Under the pieces are notes generated by a model. That model was not told the DNA's origin and searched no databases. It saw nothing but the letters and a program-made list of their open reading frames with translations. Positions 19,521 through 28,985 of a stretch of 64,000 bases of DNA are shown in pieces; position 1 is the first letter of the stretch; every line of letters starts with the position of its first letter. The stretch is from the NCBI GenBank assembly GCA_938083445.1, contig CALKCP010000015.1, positions 1 to 64,000 of the forward strand, written 5' to 3'. This DNA is from an uncultured Ulvibacter sp. (GTDB lineage: Bacteria > Bacteroidota > Bacteroidia > Flavobacteriales > Flavobacteriaceae). A program made the translations under genes and the position numbers.

Positions 19521-22391
19521 ATGTCCGATAAAAAAAGACTCTTTTTAATTGATGCCTTTGCCTTAATTTTTCGTGGGTATTATGCATTTATAAAAAACCC
19601 TACCATTAACTCAAAGGGAATGGACACTTCGGCCATTATAGGCTTTACAAACTCCTTACTAGATGTTATAAAGCGAGAACGCCCAGACCATTTGGCTGTG
19701 TGCTTCGATAAAGGCGGGAGCGCCGTTCGAAATGAAATGTTCCCAGAATACAAGGCAAACAGAGACGCTACACCAGACGCTATTAAAATTGCAATCCCTC
19801 ACATCATGAATATCTTGGAGGCCATGCATATACCAATCATGGTCAAAGAAGGGTTTGAAGCAGATGACGTGATAGGCACACTGGCTAAAAAAGCTGAAAA
19901 GGAAGGATACAAGACCTTTATGGTGACACCAGATAAAGATTTTGCACAACTGGTTTCTGAGAATATTTTCATGTATCGTCCGGTATTTGGCGGGGGATAT
20001 GAAACCTGGGGGATTCCTGAAGTACAGAAAAAGTTTGAAGTGGAAGACCCTTTACAGGTAATTGACTATTTAGGGATGATGGGAGATAGCTCAGACAATA
20101 TTCCTGGACTTCCCGGTGTTGGTGACAAAACAGCAAAGAAATTTATAGCGGCGTATGGCAGTATGGAAGGACTTCTTGAAAACACGCATGAGCTAAAAGG
20201 CAAGATGCGAGAAAAAGTAGAAGCCGCAAAAGAACTTGGCATACTTTCGAAGGAGCTCGCAACCATTATTCTTGATGTACCCGTTGATTTTAATGAAGCT
20301 GATTTTGAGATGTCAAAACCCGATATAAACGGGGTTACTAAAATCTTTGAAGAACTTGAATTTAGACGTCTTAAAGATAATTTTCTAAAAACATTCACAG
20401 CCGAAGGCATGGCTTCAGCCGGGACATCCAATAAGAAAACTGGTCCCGTTGACGCAAAACAAAAAGAAAGCGCAACGAAGGCTGCCCCACCTTCAGCAGG
20501 TGTTGGTCAATTTTCATTATTTGGAGGGGATGGCACTAGTATAGAAGCAGGTAATGAAGAAACTGCATTTAGCTCCAGAGCTACCATAGCGACGACCGAA
20601 CATTTTTATCAAACCGTGCAACCTGGAATAGGAACAAAACTGTTTATTCAGAATTTAATGAAGCAAACAAGTGTTTGTTTTGATACGGAAACTACTGGCT
20701 TAAACCCATTGATTGCCGAATTGGTTGGTATCGCATTTTCATGGGAAACAGGCAAAGGGTACTACCTTCCATTTCCAGAAGATCGATCGGAAGCTCAGGA
20801 GCTTATCGAGCAACTCCGACCCTTTTTTGAAGCTGAAGAGATTCAAAAGGTAGGACAGAATTTAAAGTATGACATCAAAGTACTTGGTAAATATAATATG
20901 CCAGTAAAAGGAACATTGTTTGACACCATGTTGGCGCATTACCTTATCAATGCAGACATGCGTCACAATATGAACGTTTTAGCCGAAACCTACCTAAACT
21001 ACACACCTGTTTCCATCACCGAATTAATTGGAAAAAAGGGAAAGAATCAAATTTCAATGAGAGCTGTTTCTCTAGATAAACAGACTGAATATGCTGTAGA
21101 AGATGCTGATATAACATTACAGTTAAAGGAACATTTTCAGAATGAATTAAGCGAAGCCAATACTCGAAAATTATTTGACGACATTGAGGTGCCACTATTG
21201 CGCGTGCTGGCCGACATGGAGCTTGAAGGCATCAACTTAGACAAGGGTTTTTTACAAGGTTTGTCTGTTGATCTGGATAAAGATATCTTAGAATTAGAAA
21301 AAAGCATCTATGAAAGTTCGGGTGTCGAATTTAATATCGCATCTCCTAAACAATTGGGAGAGGTGCTGTTTGATAACATGAAAATCGTTGATAAGCCAAA
21401 GAAAACAAAAACAGGACAATACTCGACCGCAGAAGATGTGCTTTCTTCTTTGGCAAAAGATCATAAGATTATTCGTGATGTCTTACAATATCGAGGTCTT
21501 GCAAAACTGAAAAGCACTTACGTTGATGCGCTGCCTCTTCAAGTAGAAAAAAGTACTGGCAGAGTTCATACAGACTATATGCAAACGGTAGCCGCCACAG
21601 GTAGGTTGTCGAGTAACAATCCGAATCTTCAAAACATTCCCATTAGAACAGAACGCGGGCGCGAAGTTCGAAAATCCTTTATCCCTCGAAATAAAGATTA
21701 TGTTTTACTCGCTGCCGATTATTCGCAAATTGAACTTCGCATCATTGCCGCGTTGAGCCAAGAAGAAACTATGATTCAAGCTTTTAAAGATGGTGAAGAT
21801 ATTCACGCATCAACGGCTGCAAAAGTGTTCAATATTCCTTTAGAGGAAGTTACGCGAGAGCAAAGAGGAAATGCAAAAACAGTAAATTTCGGGATCATTT
21901 ATGGCGTTTCGGCCTTCGGATTAAGCAATCAAACTGATTTGTCTCGAAGTGAAGCCAAAGAACTTATTGAAACCTATTATGAGACCTATCCAAAGCTGCG
22001 CGCTTATATGAGTGAGCAAGTTGAATTTGCTCGCGACAATGGATACGTTCAGACGGTACTAGGCCGAAGAAGGTATCTAAACGCCATTAATGGAAGCAAT
22101 GCAATCGTGAGAGGAGCCGCAGAAAGAAATGCAGTGAACGCACCCATTCAGGGAAGTGCCGCAGACATTATTAAAATTGCGATGATTCACATTCACAGAA
22201 AACTTTCCGAAGGAAATTACAAAAGTAAAATGTTGTTACAAGTACACGATGAATTGGTTTTTGATATTTATAAGCCTGAATTGGAAGAGTTGAAAGTTCT
22301 TATTAAAACAGAAATGGAAGGCGCACATACATTAGCCGTGCCGCTTGATGTAGAAATAGGAATTGGGGAAAACTGGCTAGAGGCACATTAA
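19521..22391 (+). CDS. polA: DNA polymerase I
   Basis: 5'-nuclease, 3'-5' exonuclease (CFDTETTGLNP) and family A polymerase (DYSQIELRIIAALS; QVHDELVFDI) regions. Confidence 0.98.
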   Translation: MSDKKRLFLIDAFALIFRGYYAFIKNPTINSKGMDTSAIIGFTNSLLDVIKRERPDHLAVCFDKGGSAVRNEMFPEYKANRDATPDAIKIAIPHIMNILEAMHIPIMVKEGFEADDVIGTLAKKAEKEGYKTFMVTPDKDFAQLVSENIFMYRPVFGGGYETWGIPEVQKKFEVEDPLQVIDYLGMMGDSSDNIPGLPGVGDKTAKKFIAAYGSMEGLLENTHELKGKMREKVEAAKELGILSKELATIILDVPVDFNEADFEMSKPDINGVTKIFEELEFRRLKDNFLKTFTAEGMASAGTSNKKTGPVDAKQKESATKAAPPSAGVGQFSLFGGDGTSIEAGNEETAFSSRATIATTEHFYQTVQPGIGTKLFIQNLMKQTSVCFDTETTGLNPLIAELVGIAFSWETGKGYYLPFPEDRSEAQELIEQLRPFFEAEEIQKVGQNLKYDIKVLGKYNMPVKGTLFDTMLAHYLINADMRHNMNVLAETYLNYTPVSITELIGKKGKNQISMRAVSLDKQTEYAVEDADITLQLKEHFQNELSEANTRKLFDDIEVPLLRVLADMELEGINLDKGFLQGLSVDLDKDILELEKSIYESSGVEFNIASPKQLGEVLFDNMKIVDKPKKTKTGQYSTAEDVLSSLAKDHKIIRDVLQYRGLAKLKSTYVDALPLQVEKSTGRVHTDYMQTVAATGRLSSNNPNLQNIPIRTERGREVRKSFIPRNKDYVLLAADYSQIELRIIAALSQEETMIQAFKDGEDIHASTAAKVFNIPLEEVTREQRGNAKTVNFGIIYGVSAFGLSNQTDLSRSEAKELIETYYETYPKLRAYMSEQVEFARDNGYVQTVLGRRRYLNAINGSNAIVRGAAERNAVNAPIQGSAADIIKIAMIHIHRKLSEGNYKSKMLLQVHDELVFDIYKPELEELKVLIKTEMEGAHTLAVPLDVEIGIGENWLEAH

Positions 22392-22493
22392 CATCATTTA
22401 CGTTGTTATTTTAAATTCTAAAGCACTCTCCTTCGCCTGGATATAAAACTTTGTCATCTAGTTGGTAAAAACATTAAAATTTAAATCCACCCC

Positions 22494-22524
22494 ATTGTAG
22501 TTCAATTAAATAATATTACATTTG
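22494..22524 (+). promoter_or_regulatory. Putative promoter of rplM-rpsI: ATTG-N19-TACATTTG
   Basis: -33-like ATTG at 22494-22497 and -7 TACATTTG at 22517-22524, spacing 19. Confidence 0.7.
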
Positions 22525-22578
22525 CAGCCCTCTAAATGAGGAAAAACGAATTTTTATTAACTATTGACAAAAAACGAA

Positions 22579-23031
22579 ATGGATACATTGAGTTACAAAA
22601 CAGTATCTGCTAACAAAAACACTGTAAATAAGGAGTGGCTTTTAGTAGATGCGGACGGCCAGACTTTGGGTCGTCTTGCCAGTGAAGTTGCAAAATTACT
22701 TCGTGGCAAACACAAACCAAATTTTACGCCTCACGTTGATTGCGGGGATAACGTAATTATTACAAATGCCGAGAAAATCATTCTTTCTGGAAACAAATGG
22801 GATGAGAAGACGTACATACGTCACACAGGCTATCCAGGTGGGCAAAGAAGTTTGACCGCTAAAGAATTGTATGGAAAGGATCCAGCAAGGGTTGTTGAAA
22901 AATCTGTGAAAGGAATGCTTCCTAAGAATAAATTAGGAGCCGTTTTATTCAGAAATTTAAAGGTATATGTGGGAACTGATCACGGTCAGGAAGCACAAAA
23001 GCCTAAAACCATTAACCTTAACCTAAAATAA
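22579..23031 (+). CDS. rplM: 50S ribosomal protein L13
   Basis: [49 protein letters not shown]; followed by rpsI. Confidence 0.98.
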   Translation: MDTLSYKTVSANKNTVNKEWLLVDADGQTLGRLASEVAKLLRGKHKPNFTPHVDCGDNVIITNAEKIILSGNKWDEKTYIRHTGYPGGQRSLTAKELYGKDPARVVEKSVKGMLPKNKLGAVLFRNLKVYVGTDHGQEAQKPKTINLNLK

Positions 23032-23034
23032 CAG

Positions 23035-23421
23035 ATGGAGACTTTACATAAAATAGGAAGAAGAAAAACTGCCGTTGCTCGTGTATACCTTTCAGATGGA
23101 AAAGGAAAAATCACGATTAACAAACGTGACTTGGATAATTATTTCACAACAGCAACGTTGCGTTACAAAGTAAAACAACCGTTAGTTTTAACGGACAATG
23201 AAACTAGCTTTGACATTAAAGTAAATGTTTTTGGTGGTGGAATAACAGGACAAGCAGAAGCGATTCGTTTGGCATTATCTCGCGCTATGTGTGAAATTAA
23301 TGAAGAGCACAGATTGGTTCTTAAGCCTGAAGGATTGCTAACAAGAGATCCGAGAATGGTGGAACGTAAGAAATTCGGACAGAAGAAAGCCCGTAAGAAA
23401 TTCCAATTCTCAAAACGTTAA
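23035..23421 (+). CDS. rpsI: 30S ribosomal protein S9
   Basis: GRRKTAVARVYLSDGKGKITINKR...RDPRMVERKKFGQKKARKKFQFSKR. Confidence 0.98.
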   Translation: METLHKIGRRKTAVARVYLSDGKGKITINKRDLDNYFTTATLRYKVKQPLVLTDNETSFDIKVNVFGGGITGQAEAIRLALSRAMCEINEEHRLVLKPEGLLTRDPRMVERKKFGQKKARKKFQFSKR

Positions 23422-23433
23422 TATTACAAATGT

Positions 23434-23464
23434 ATACAGTGTCGCATTTATTGTGGCACTGTAT
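23434..23464 (+). terminator. Hairpin downstream of rpsI (probable terminator)
   Basis: 13-bp stem with two G-U pairs, ATACAGTGTCGCA/TGTGGCACTGTAT, loop TTTAT, followed by CATTTTAG. Confidence 0.65.
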
Positions 23465-23624
23465 CATTTTAGTTTCAAATAGTATTGAAACACAAGTTCA
23501 TAAATTTATTATTAATAAGCTGTTAGTCCAACTCTGCCGGGTAGGACAATTAGTTTAGCATCTAAATCAAACGCTTTGTGCGGAGATTGACATCTAAACA
23601 TTACAGAACGTAAACTAAAACAAA

Positions 23625-24548
23625 ATGGCAAACGATACAGAAGTCAAAGACTTACTAGAAGCAGGTGTGCACTTTGGACACCTAACAAGAAAATGGAATC
23701 CTAACATGGCCCCTTATATCTATATGGAGCGCAATGGAATCCATATTATCAATCTCTACAAAACTGCTGCAAAAATTGAAGAAGCAAATGAAGCGCTTAT
23801 CAAAATTGCCGCCAGTGGAAGAAAAATTCTCTTTGTAGCTACAAAGAAACAAGCAAAAGACATTGTTGCTGAAAAAGCAAAGAATGCAAACATGCCTTAC
23901 ATCACTGAAAGATGGCCAGGTGGTATGCTTACCAATTTCGTAACCATTAGAAAAGCCGTTAAAAAAATGGCAACTATTGATCGGATGAAGCAAGATGGTA
24001 CCTTCTTAACACTATCTAAAAAAGAACGTCTTCAAGTAGATCGTTTACGAGCGAAGCTAGAGAAAAACTTAGGTTCGATTAGTGAGATGAGTCGCCTTCC
24101 AGCGGCATTATTCGTTGTGGATACGACACGCGAGCACATTGCTGTAGCAGAAGCTCAAAAATTAAAAATTCCAATTTTCGCAATGGTAGATACGAACAGT
24201 GACCCTCGTGTTATTGATTACGTAATACCGTCGAACGATGATGCGTCAAAATCTATTGATAAGATTATGACCTCAGTTACAAATGCTGTAATTCAAGGCC
24301 TTGCTGAAAGAAAGGCAGCTAAAGACGAAAGTGACGCTGCTGCCGCTGCAAAGGCTGCTGATGTAGCTGAAAAAGCCGCTGCTGCAAAAGCTGCAAAGGC
24401 TGAAGCTGAGGCTGCAAAAAAAGCTGAGGCTGCTGCGGAAGAAGCTGCTCCAAAGGCCGCTAAAGCTGATGTCGCTGTAGAAGCTCCTGCTAAAAAAGCA
24501 ACTGCTAAAAAAGAGGCTGCTCCAAAGGCAACCAAAGACGAAGAATAA
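23625..24548 (+). CDS. rpsB: 30S ribosomal protein S2 with Ala/Lys/Glu-rich C-terminal extension
   Basis: LLEAGVHFGHLTRKWNPNMAPYIYMERNGIHIINL...FVVDTTREHIAVAEAQKLKIPIFAMVDTNSDP; about 75-aa low-complexity tail. Confidence 0.97.
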   Translation: MANDTEVKDLLEAGVHFGHLTRKWNPNMAPYIYMERNGIHIINLYKTAAKIEEANEALIKIAASGRKILFVATKKQAKDIVAEKAKNANMPYITERWPGGMLTNFVTIRKAVKKMATIDRMKQDGTFLTLSKKERLQVDRLRAKLEKNLGSISEMSRLPAALFVVDTTREHIAVAEAQKLKIPIFAMVDTNSDPRVIDYVIPSNDDASKSIDKIMTSVTNAVIQGLAERKAAKDESDAAAAAKAADVAEKAAAAKAAKAEAEAAKKAEAAAEEAAPKAAKADVAVEAPAKKATAKKEAAPKATKDEE

Positions 24549-24562
24549 AACTCAAATAAAAA

Positions 24563-24619
24563 TGAAAGTCGTTTGGTTCTTTTCTCTTCAGAAGAAAATA
24601 AATTAAGCGACTTTTTTTA
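24563..24619 (+). terminator. Terminator-like hairpin between rpsB and tsf
   Basis: AAAGTCGTTT...AAGCGACTTT long stem followed by a T-run (gcgacttttttta). Confidence 0.65.
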
Positions 24620-24641
24620 ATACTATTAAAATTTTATAACG

Positions 24642-25607
24642 ATGGTAAAAATAACTGCCGCAGAAGTAAACAAATTAAGACAAGCAACCGGTGCTGGAAT
24701 GATGGACTGTAAAAAGGCATTGGTAGAAGCTGAAGGAGATTTCGACAATGCAATTTCGATTCTAAGAAAAAAAGGACAGAAAATTGCTGAAAAGAGAGCA
24801 GACAGAGATTCAAGTGAAGGTGCTGTTATCGCAAAAGTAAATTCTGAAGGAACGAAAGGTGTGATTGTATCTTTAAACTGTGAAACTGATTTCGTTTCAA
24901 AAAATGATTCTTACGTAGCTATGGCTCAAAGAATGGCCGAAATTGCATTAAACACTTCTTCAAGAGATGCGTTTATGGCAGCCGATTTTGACGGAATGAC
25001 GGTAGCCGATAAACTTATCGAACAAACAGGTGTTATTGGTGAAAAAATAGAAATTGGAGGTTTTGAAATTTTAGAAGCTCCCTTCGTTGGATCGTATATT
25101 CACGGAAACAAAATTGGTGCTTTAACCGGTCTTTCTGTTGCGTCTGATAGCGCTTCAGAAGTGGGCAAAAGTGTTTCTATGCAAGTAGCTTCAATGGGTG
25201 CAACTACCTTATCATACAAAGATTTCTCTCCAGAGTTTGTGGCTTCTGAAACAGAAGCGAGAATCGCTGTAATCGAGAAAGACAATATCGAATTGGGTCG
25301 ATTGGGCAAAACGTTAAAAAACGTACCTGAATTTATTTCAAGATCACAATTAACTCCAGAGGTACTTGCCAAAGCTGAAGATAGCTTAAAAGCTGAATTA
25401 AAAGCCGAAGGCAAGCCTGAGCAAATATGGGATAGAATCTTGCCTGGAAAACTAGCGCGTTTTATTGCAGATAATACCACTATGGACCACGAGAAAGCCT
25501 TGTTAGACCAAAACTTTATTATGGACGAATCAAAAACTGTTGCTGAATATGTAGCAAGTAAAGGTGATGCTTCCGTTGTTGGGTTTAAAAGAGTTTCTTT
25601 GGCTTAA
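24642..25607 (+). CDS. tsf: Translation elongation factor Ts
   Basis: KITAAEVNKLRQATGAGMMDCKKALVEAEGDFDNAISILRKKG. Confidence 0.98.
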   Translation: MVKITAAEVNKLRQATGAGMMDCKKALVEAEGDFDNAISILRKKGQKIAEKRADRDSSEGAVIAKVNSEGTKGVIVSLNCETDFVSKNDSYVAMAQRMAEIALNTSSRDAFMAADFDGMTVADKLIEQTGVIGEKIEIGGFEILEAPFVGSYIHGNKIGALTGLSVASDSASEVGKSVSMQVASMGATTLSYKDFSPEFVASETEARIAVIEKDNIELGRLGKTLKNVPEFISRSQLTPEVLAKAEDSLKAELKAEGKPEQIWDRILPGKLARFIADNTTMDHEKALLDQNFIMDESKTVAEYVASKGDASVVGFKRVSLA

Positions 25608-25626
25608 TTGACAGTAAATTTTATAA

Positions 25627-25669
25627 ATAAACCGCATTAACTAAGTACTAGTTAATGCGGTTTATTTGT
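25627..25669. terminator. Bidirectional intrinsic terminator between tsf and the response regulator
   Basis: AAATAAACCGCATTAACT.../...AGTTAATGCGGTTTATTT inverted repeat in the convergent intergenic region. Confidence 0.8.
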
Positions 25670-25754
25670 TATAGCAGGCTTAGACACTGCGACTATAGTA
25701 TCGAAAAGGAATACACAGCATTAAGCAACTTGACACTCCTGTTTTACTTATGCC

Positions 25755-26387
25755 TTATTTCAATTTTTTATGATGCTCCTTTGCCCACATAAGAAGACTG
25801 TTTGTTTTAGGCTCAAGTTTCAGTTTGATAATGATATTACTTCGATGTTTTTCAACCGTTCGGTAAGAAATAAATAATAGGGAAGCTATTTCTTTGTTGG
25901 TTTTGTCTTTTGCTATTAGGTTCAATATTTTCTTTTCTGAAGGTGTTAAGTCGCGAAGAAATCTATCTCTTGGTGATTCGTCCGCTAGCACCTCAACTAT
26001 TTTTGGACTAAAATAGTGATCGCCTTTAGAGACCGTATTGATACAGTTTTCAATTTCCTCAAGAGCAAACTCTTTTAAGATATATCCAAAAATATTTAAA
26101 TCCTGTGCCTTTTGATACAGCTCTCTTTCCTTATGTAAGGTAATTAGAACAATTTTTGTTTTCAGTTCATTTGCTTTACAGGTCATAGCAATTTCTAGTC
26201 CAGACATATGTGGCATTTGTATATCGAGAATAGCGATGTCTGGTTTCTCTTCGACAATTAACTGATAGGCTTCTTTTCCGTTATTTCCACTACCAATGAG
26301 GTTGTATTTTTTTTCAATCAAAAAGTCATTAAGCCCCTTTAATAAAAGAGGGTGGTCATCTGCTGTGATAATTGAATCTTTGTTCAT
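25755..26387 (-). CDS. LuxR/NarL-family response regulator
   Basis: Receiver domain (IITADDHPLLLKGLNDFL...DIAILDIQMPHMSGLEIA) and LuxR HTH (LTPSEKKILNLIAKDKTNKEIASLLFISYRTVEKHRSNIIIKL). Confidence 0.93.
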   Translation of the reverse strand: MNKDSIITADDHPLLLKGLNDFLIEKKYNLIGSGNNGKEAYQLIVEEKPDIAILDIQMPHMSGLEIAMTCKANELKTKIVLITLHKERELYQKAQDLNIFGYILKEFALEEIENCINTVSKGDHYFSPKIVEVLADESPRDRFLRDLTPSEKKILNLIAKDKTNKEIASLLFISYRTVEKHRSNIIIKLKLEPKTNSLLMWAKEHHKKLK

Positions 26388-28393
26388 TAAAGTGGGAATT
26401 TAAATTCTATGAGCGTACCGTTTTCTTTTTTCGAAATCACTTTCATTTGTCCTTTGAGAAATTTTGTTCGTTCCAACAATGTTTTTAATCCAAGAGATTT
26501 CCTGTCTTGATATTTTTCAGGAAAGTCAAAACCAATCCCATTGTCTTTAATGGAAATTGTAATATTATTGGTGTATTTCTTAACTAAAACTTTACTTGCC
26601 TCAGCGTTCGCGTGTTTAATTATATTGCTTAAACTCTCCTGAACTATTCGATATATATTCACCTCTTCCTCCGGAGAAAATAAATTATCGATATTATCGA
26701 TTTCTGAAGAAATAAACAAGGTTGTGTTTTCATCAATTCGCTGAAGGGTGTGCTCTATAGCCCTTGTAATCCCGAGTTCCTGAAGGGCAAATGGGTGTAA
26801 ATCTTGAGAAATATTGCGAATTTCATCAATAGTTGCATCCACCATTTTTTTAGTTTCCTGATCGCCAATTAAGATGAGTTTATTCTTAATTAGTAGAAGT
26901 TGTTGGCCAATACCATCATGCAGGTCTTTAGAAATACGGCGCCGTTCTTTTTCTTGAGAAACCAATAGTTTTTGACTAAATACTTCTTGCAACTTTTTTT
27001 TGCTATTCAAGTTTTGACGGTTTCTATAAAGCAACGCAATTCCGAAGAGCAACATAATAGCTAAGCTTACAAAAAACATGAGGTTTTTAAATTTTTCGCT
27101 GTCTTTTTCTACAAGGCGAACATTCGAGTTTTGTTCTGAAAATTCTTTTTCTTTTTCCTGAATATCGAAACGTGCTTGATGATATGCCAAGGAATTTGCA
27201 TTGCTTCGGAAATACAAAGAGTCCCGCATTTTCGAATACAAATCTTTGTTTTCAAGACTCATCTTATAATCCCCCATTTTTCTATAAATCTCTGAGAGCA
27301 ATAAATGCGACCTTATAGTCTCATCTTCGTCACCAAGGTTTAAAGCAATTTCTAATTTTGCTTGAGCGAAAACCAAACTGGAATCAAAATCTCCTAAGGC
27401 CATTAAATAGGCAGATTTTGCTCCGTTATAACTTAATGCTGCAAGACCCTCTTCAAGTATTTCGTTCAAATAGGGCTCTACTAGCCCTAACTGCTCTTTG
27501 GCCTTTCTGAGGTCGTTATTCGAACAGTAATATGACGCCAAGTTTGAATGAATATTGAAATACAGACCCTCTCTTTTACCATCATTCTGATATGTATCTG
27601 CCTTTAATAAGAGTTGAAGTTGTTGGTATTGATTGCCTGTTTTTTCATAATCAAGCGATTGGTTGTAATATTCAGACGCGAGAGATTTGGTGCGTTTAAG
27701 TTCGATAAGTTTCCCAATTAGAGCGTCTCGCTCACTAATGGCATCTTTGTAAAAACCATAACGCCTATACGTGGCAATTTTGCCCTGTTGTGCACGAAGC
27801 ATATTGTCACTGTCTTTAAGCGAATCATAGGAAATGTATGCGACCGCATAATCATTGCCTGCAGTAATAAAATCTCCTAAAGTTGCCGCGGCATGCCCTC
27901 GGAGAAGATGGGCGTCTGCTCTGTGACTAACGTCTCTTCTGGGTAAATTTTTCAAAGCATCACTAAAGTCTGATATCGCGAACTTTAGGTCTAATTTTGA
28001 ATTAGCTATGCCTTTTTTTAAATACAAACCACCTAACAAGAAACTATCCTTAACTCGATTTTTTTGTAAAAGAACCCCGTCGATAACTTCAATTGCTTTT
28101 TTAGGATCCCTTTTTGTGTTTACGAGGATGCTTTGTATGTTGATTGCCTTCTTTGCGGCACCTTCAATACTGTCAAGTTCCTTTGCTAAGGCAATATAAA
28201 TTAAGCTGTATTTAAGAAAATTGTCAGGATGTGTTCGATGCGATTTGGAGATTACAGAATCTAAAAAAATAAACCTCTCACTTTGATTCACTGAATTTTT
28301 AGCAAGAGCTATATAATCTTCCAAATTCTGTCCTGTGGTGGAAGTTATAAATAGAAATAGCAAAGGTGCTATTACCAAAATCTTTTTAGGCAT
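26387..28393 (-). CDS. TPR-repeat sensor histidine kinase (HisKA_3 type)
   Basis: ERRRISKDLHDGIGQQLLLIKNKL (H-box), HATPase region (VQESLSNIIKHANAEASKV...DNGIGFDF), N-terminal TPR-like repeats, one TM. ATG at 28393 (MPKKILVIAPLLFLF) preferred over the upstream start. TAATG overlap with the response regulator. Confidence 0.92.
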   Translation of the reverse strand: MPKKILVIAPLLFLFITSTTGQNLEDYIALAKNSVNQSERFIFLDSVISKSHRTHPDNFLKYSLIYIALAKELDSIEGAAKKAINIQSILVNTKRDPKKAIEVIDGVLLQKNRVKDSFLLGGLYLKKGIANSKLDLKFAISDFSDALKNLPRRDVSHRADAHLLRGHAAATLGDFITAGNDYAVAYISYDSLKDSDNMLRAQQGKIATYRRYGFYKDAISERDALIGKLIELKRTKSLASEYYNQSLDYEKTGNQYQQLQLLLKADTYQNDGKREGLYFNIHSNLASYYCSNNDLRKAKEQLGLVEPYLNEILEEGLAALSYNGAKSAYLMALGDFDSSLVFAQAKLEIALNLGDEDETIRSHLLLSEIYRKMGDYKMSLENKDLYSKMRDSLYFRSNANSLAYHQARFDIQEKEKEFSEQNSNVRLVEKDSEKFKNLMFFVSLAIMLLFGIALLYRNRQNLNSKKKLQEVFSQKLLVSQEKERRRISKDLHDGIGQQLLLIKNKLILIGDQETKKMVDATIDEIRNISQDLHPFALQELGITRAIEHTLQRIDENTTLFISSEIDNIDNLFSPEEEVNIYRIVQESLSNIIKHANAEASKVLVKKYTNNITISIKDNGIGFDFPEKYQDRKSLGLKTLLERTKFLKGQMKVISKKENGTLIEFKFPL

Positions 28394-28458
28394 GGGGGGC
28401 TTTCGTGAGTTAATAACTAAATGTACTAAAAAAAAGTAAGCTATTGATAGATCGTATT

Positions 28459-28896
28459 CTATTTGATGTACAAACAATTTCTCCCATAATCTATAACACC
28501 CCTTCTGAGTTTCAAAAAATCTGCCCCAATGATTCCTTGAATTTCACTCTCTTTTACGTCAAGCAAGGCTTCATTAACATGCGATAAATTAAAAAGCATA
28601 AAATCCATTTTATCTATGCTCCATGTACCTATTGAAAAGCTGTTTTTTCGAGCCAGCTTGGTTACCATGTTAATTGCTCCAGCTCCAGCAGCTTTTACTT
28701 TACTAGCCTCACTTTTTAAAGCAAAATGATCAGCGCTTGCGAAGCCAACGCAGCTAGTTGATGCACCCGTATCTAAAATAAATTCGCCTAATCTCCCATT
28801 AATTTTTGCTGAAAGTTTATAATGCCCAGAGGCTATTTTCTTCAATGGAATTCGATAAAACCCCCGTTCTTCCAAATGATTGCGTAATGTAGTCAA
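28459..28896 (-). CDS. Retropepsin-like aspartyl protease
   Basis: ILDTGASTSCVGF active-site motif and GIIGADFL. Confidence 0.83.
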   Translation of the reverse strand: MTTLRNHLEERGFYRIPLKKIASGHYKLSAKINGRLGEFILDTGASTSCVGFASADHFALKSEASKVKAAGAGAINMVTKLARKNSFSIGTWSIDKMDFMLFNLSHVNEALLDVKESEIQGIIGADFLKLRRGVIDYGRNCLYIK

Positions 28897-28972
28897 ATCT
28901 CCATGTTTTTTGTAAAGTTAGAAAAACACATTAGCTTTTGACTAGCAGTCGGGTTTTTCTGAAAAAAGAACC

Positions 28973-28980
28973 TAGCTTTG
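28973..28980 (+). promoter_or_regulatory. Putative -7 element TAGCTTTG immediately upstream of tatD
   Basis: TAnnTTTG match ending 5 nt before ATG 28986. Confidence 0.45.
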
Positions 28981-28985
28981 CAAGT

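Noticed and set aside
24293-24535. Minus-strand Ala/Ser-rich 80-aa ORF
   Set aside because: Antisense artefact of the Ala/Lys-rich rpsB tail.
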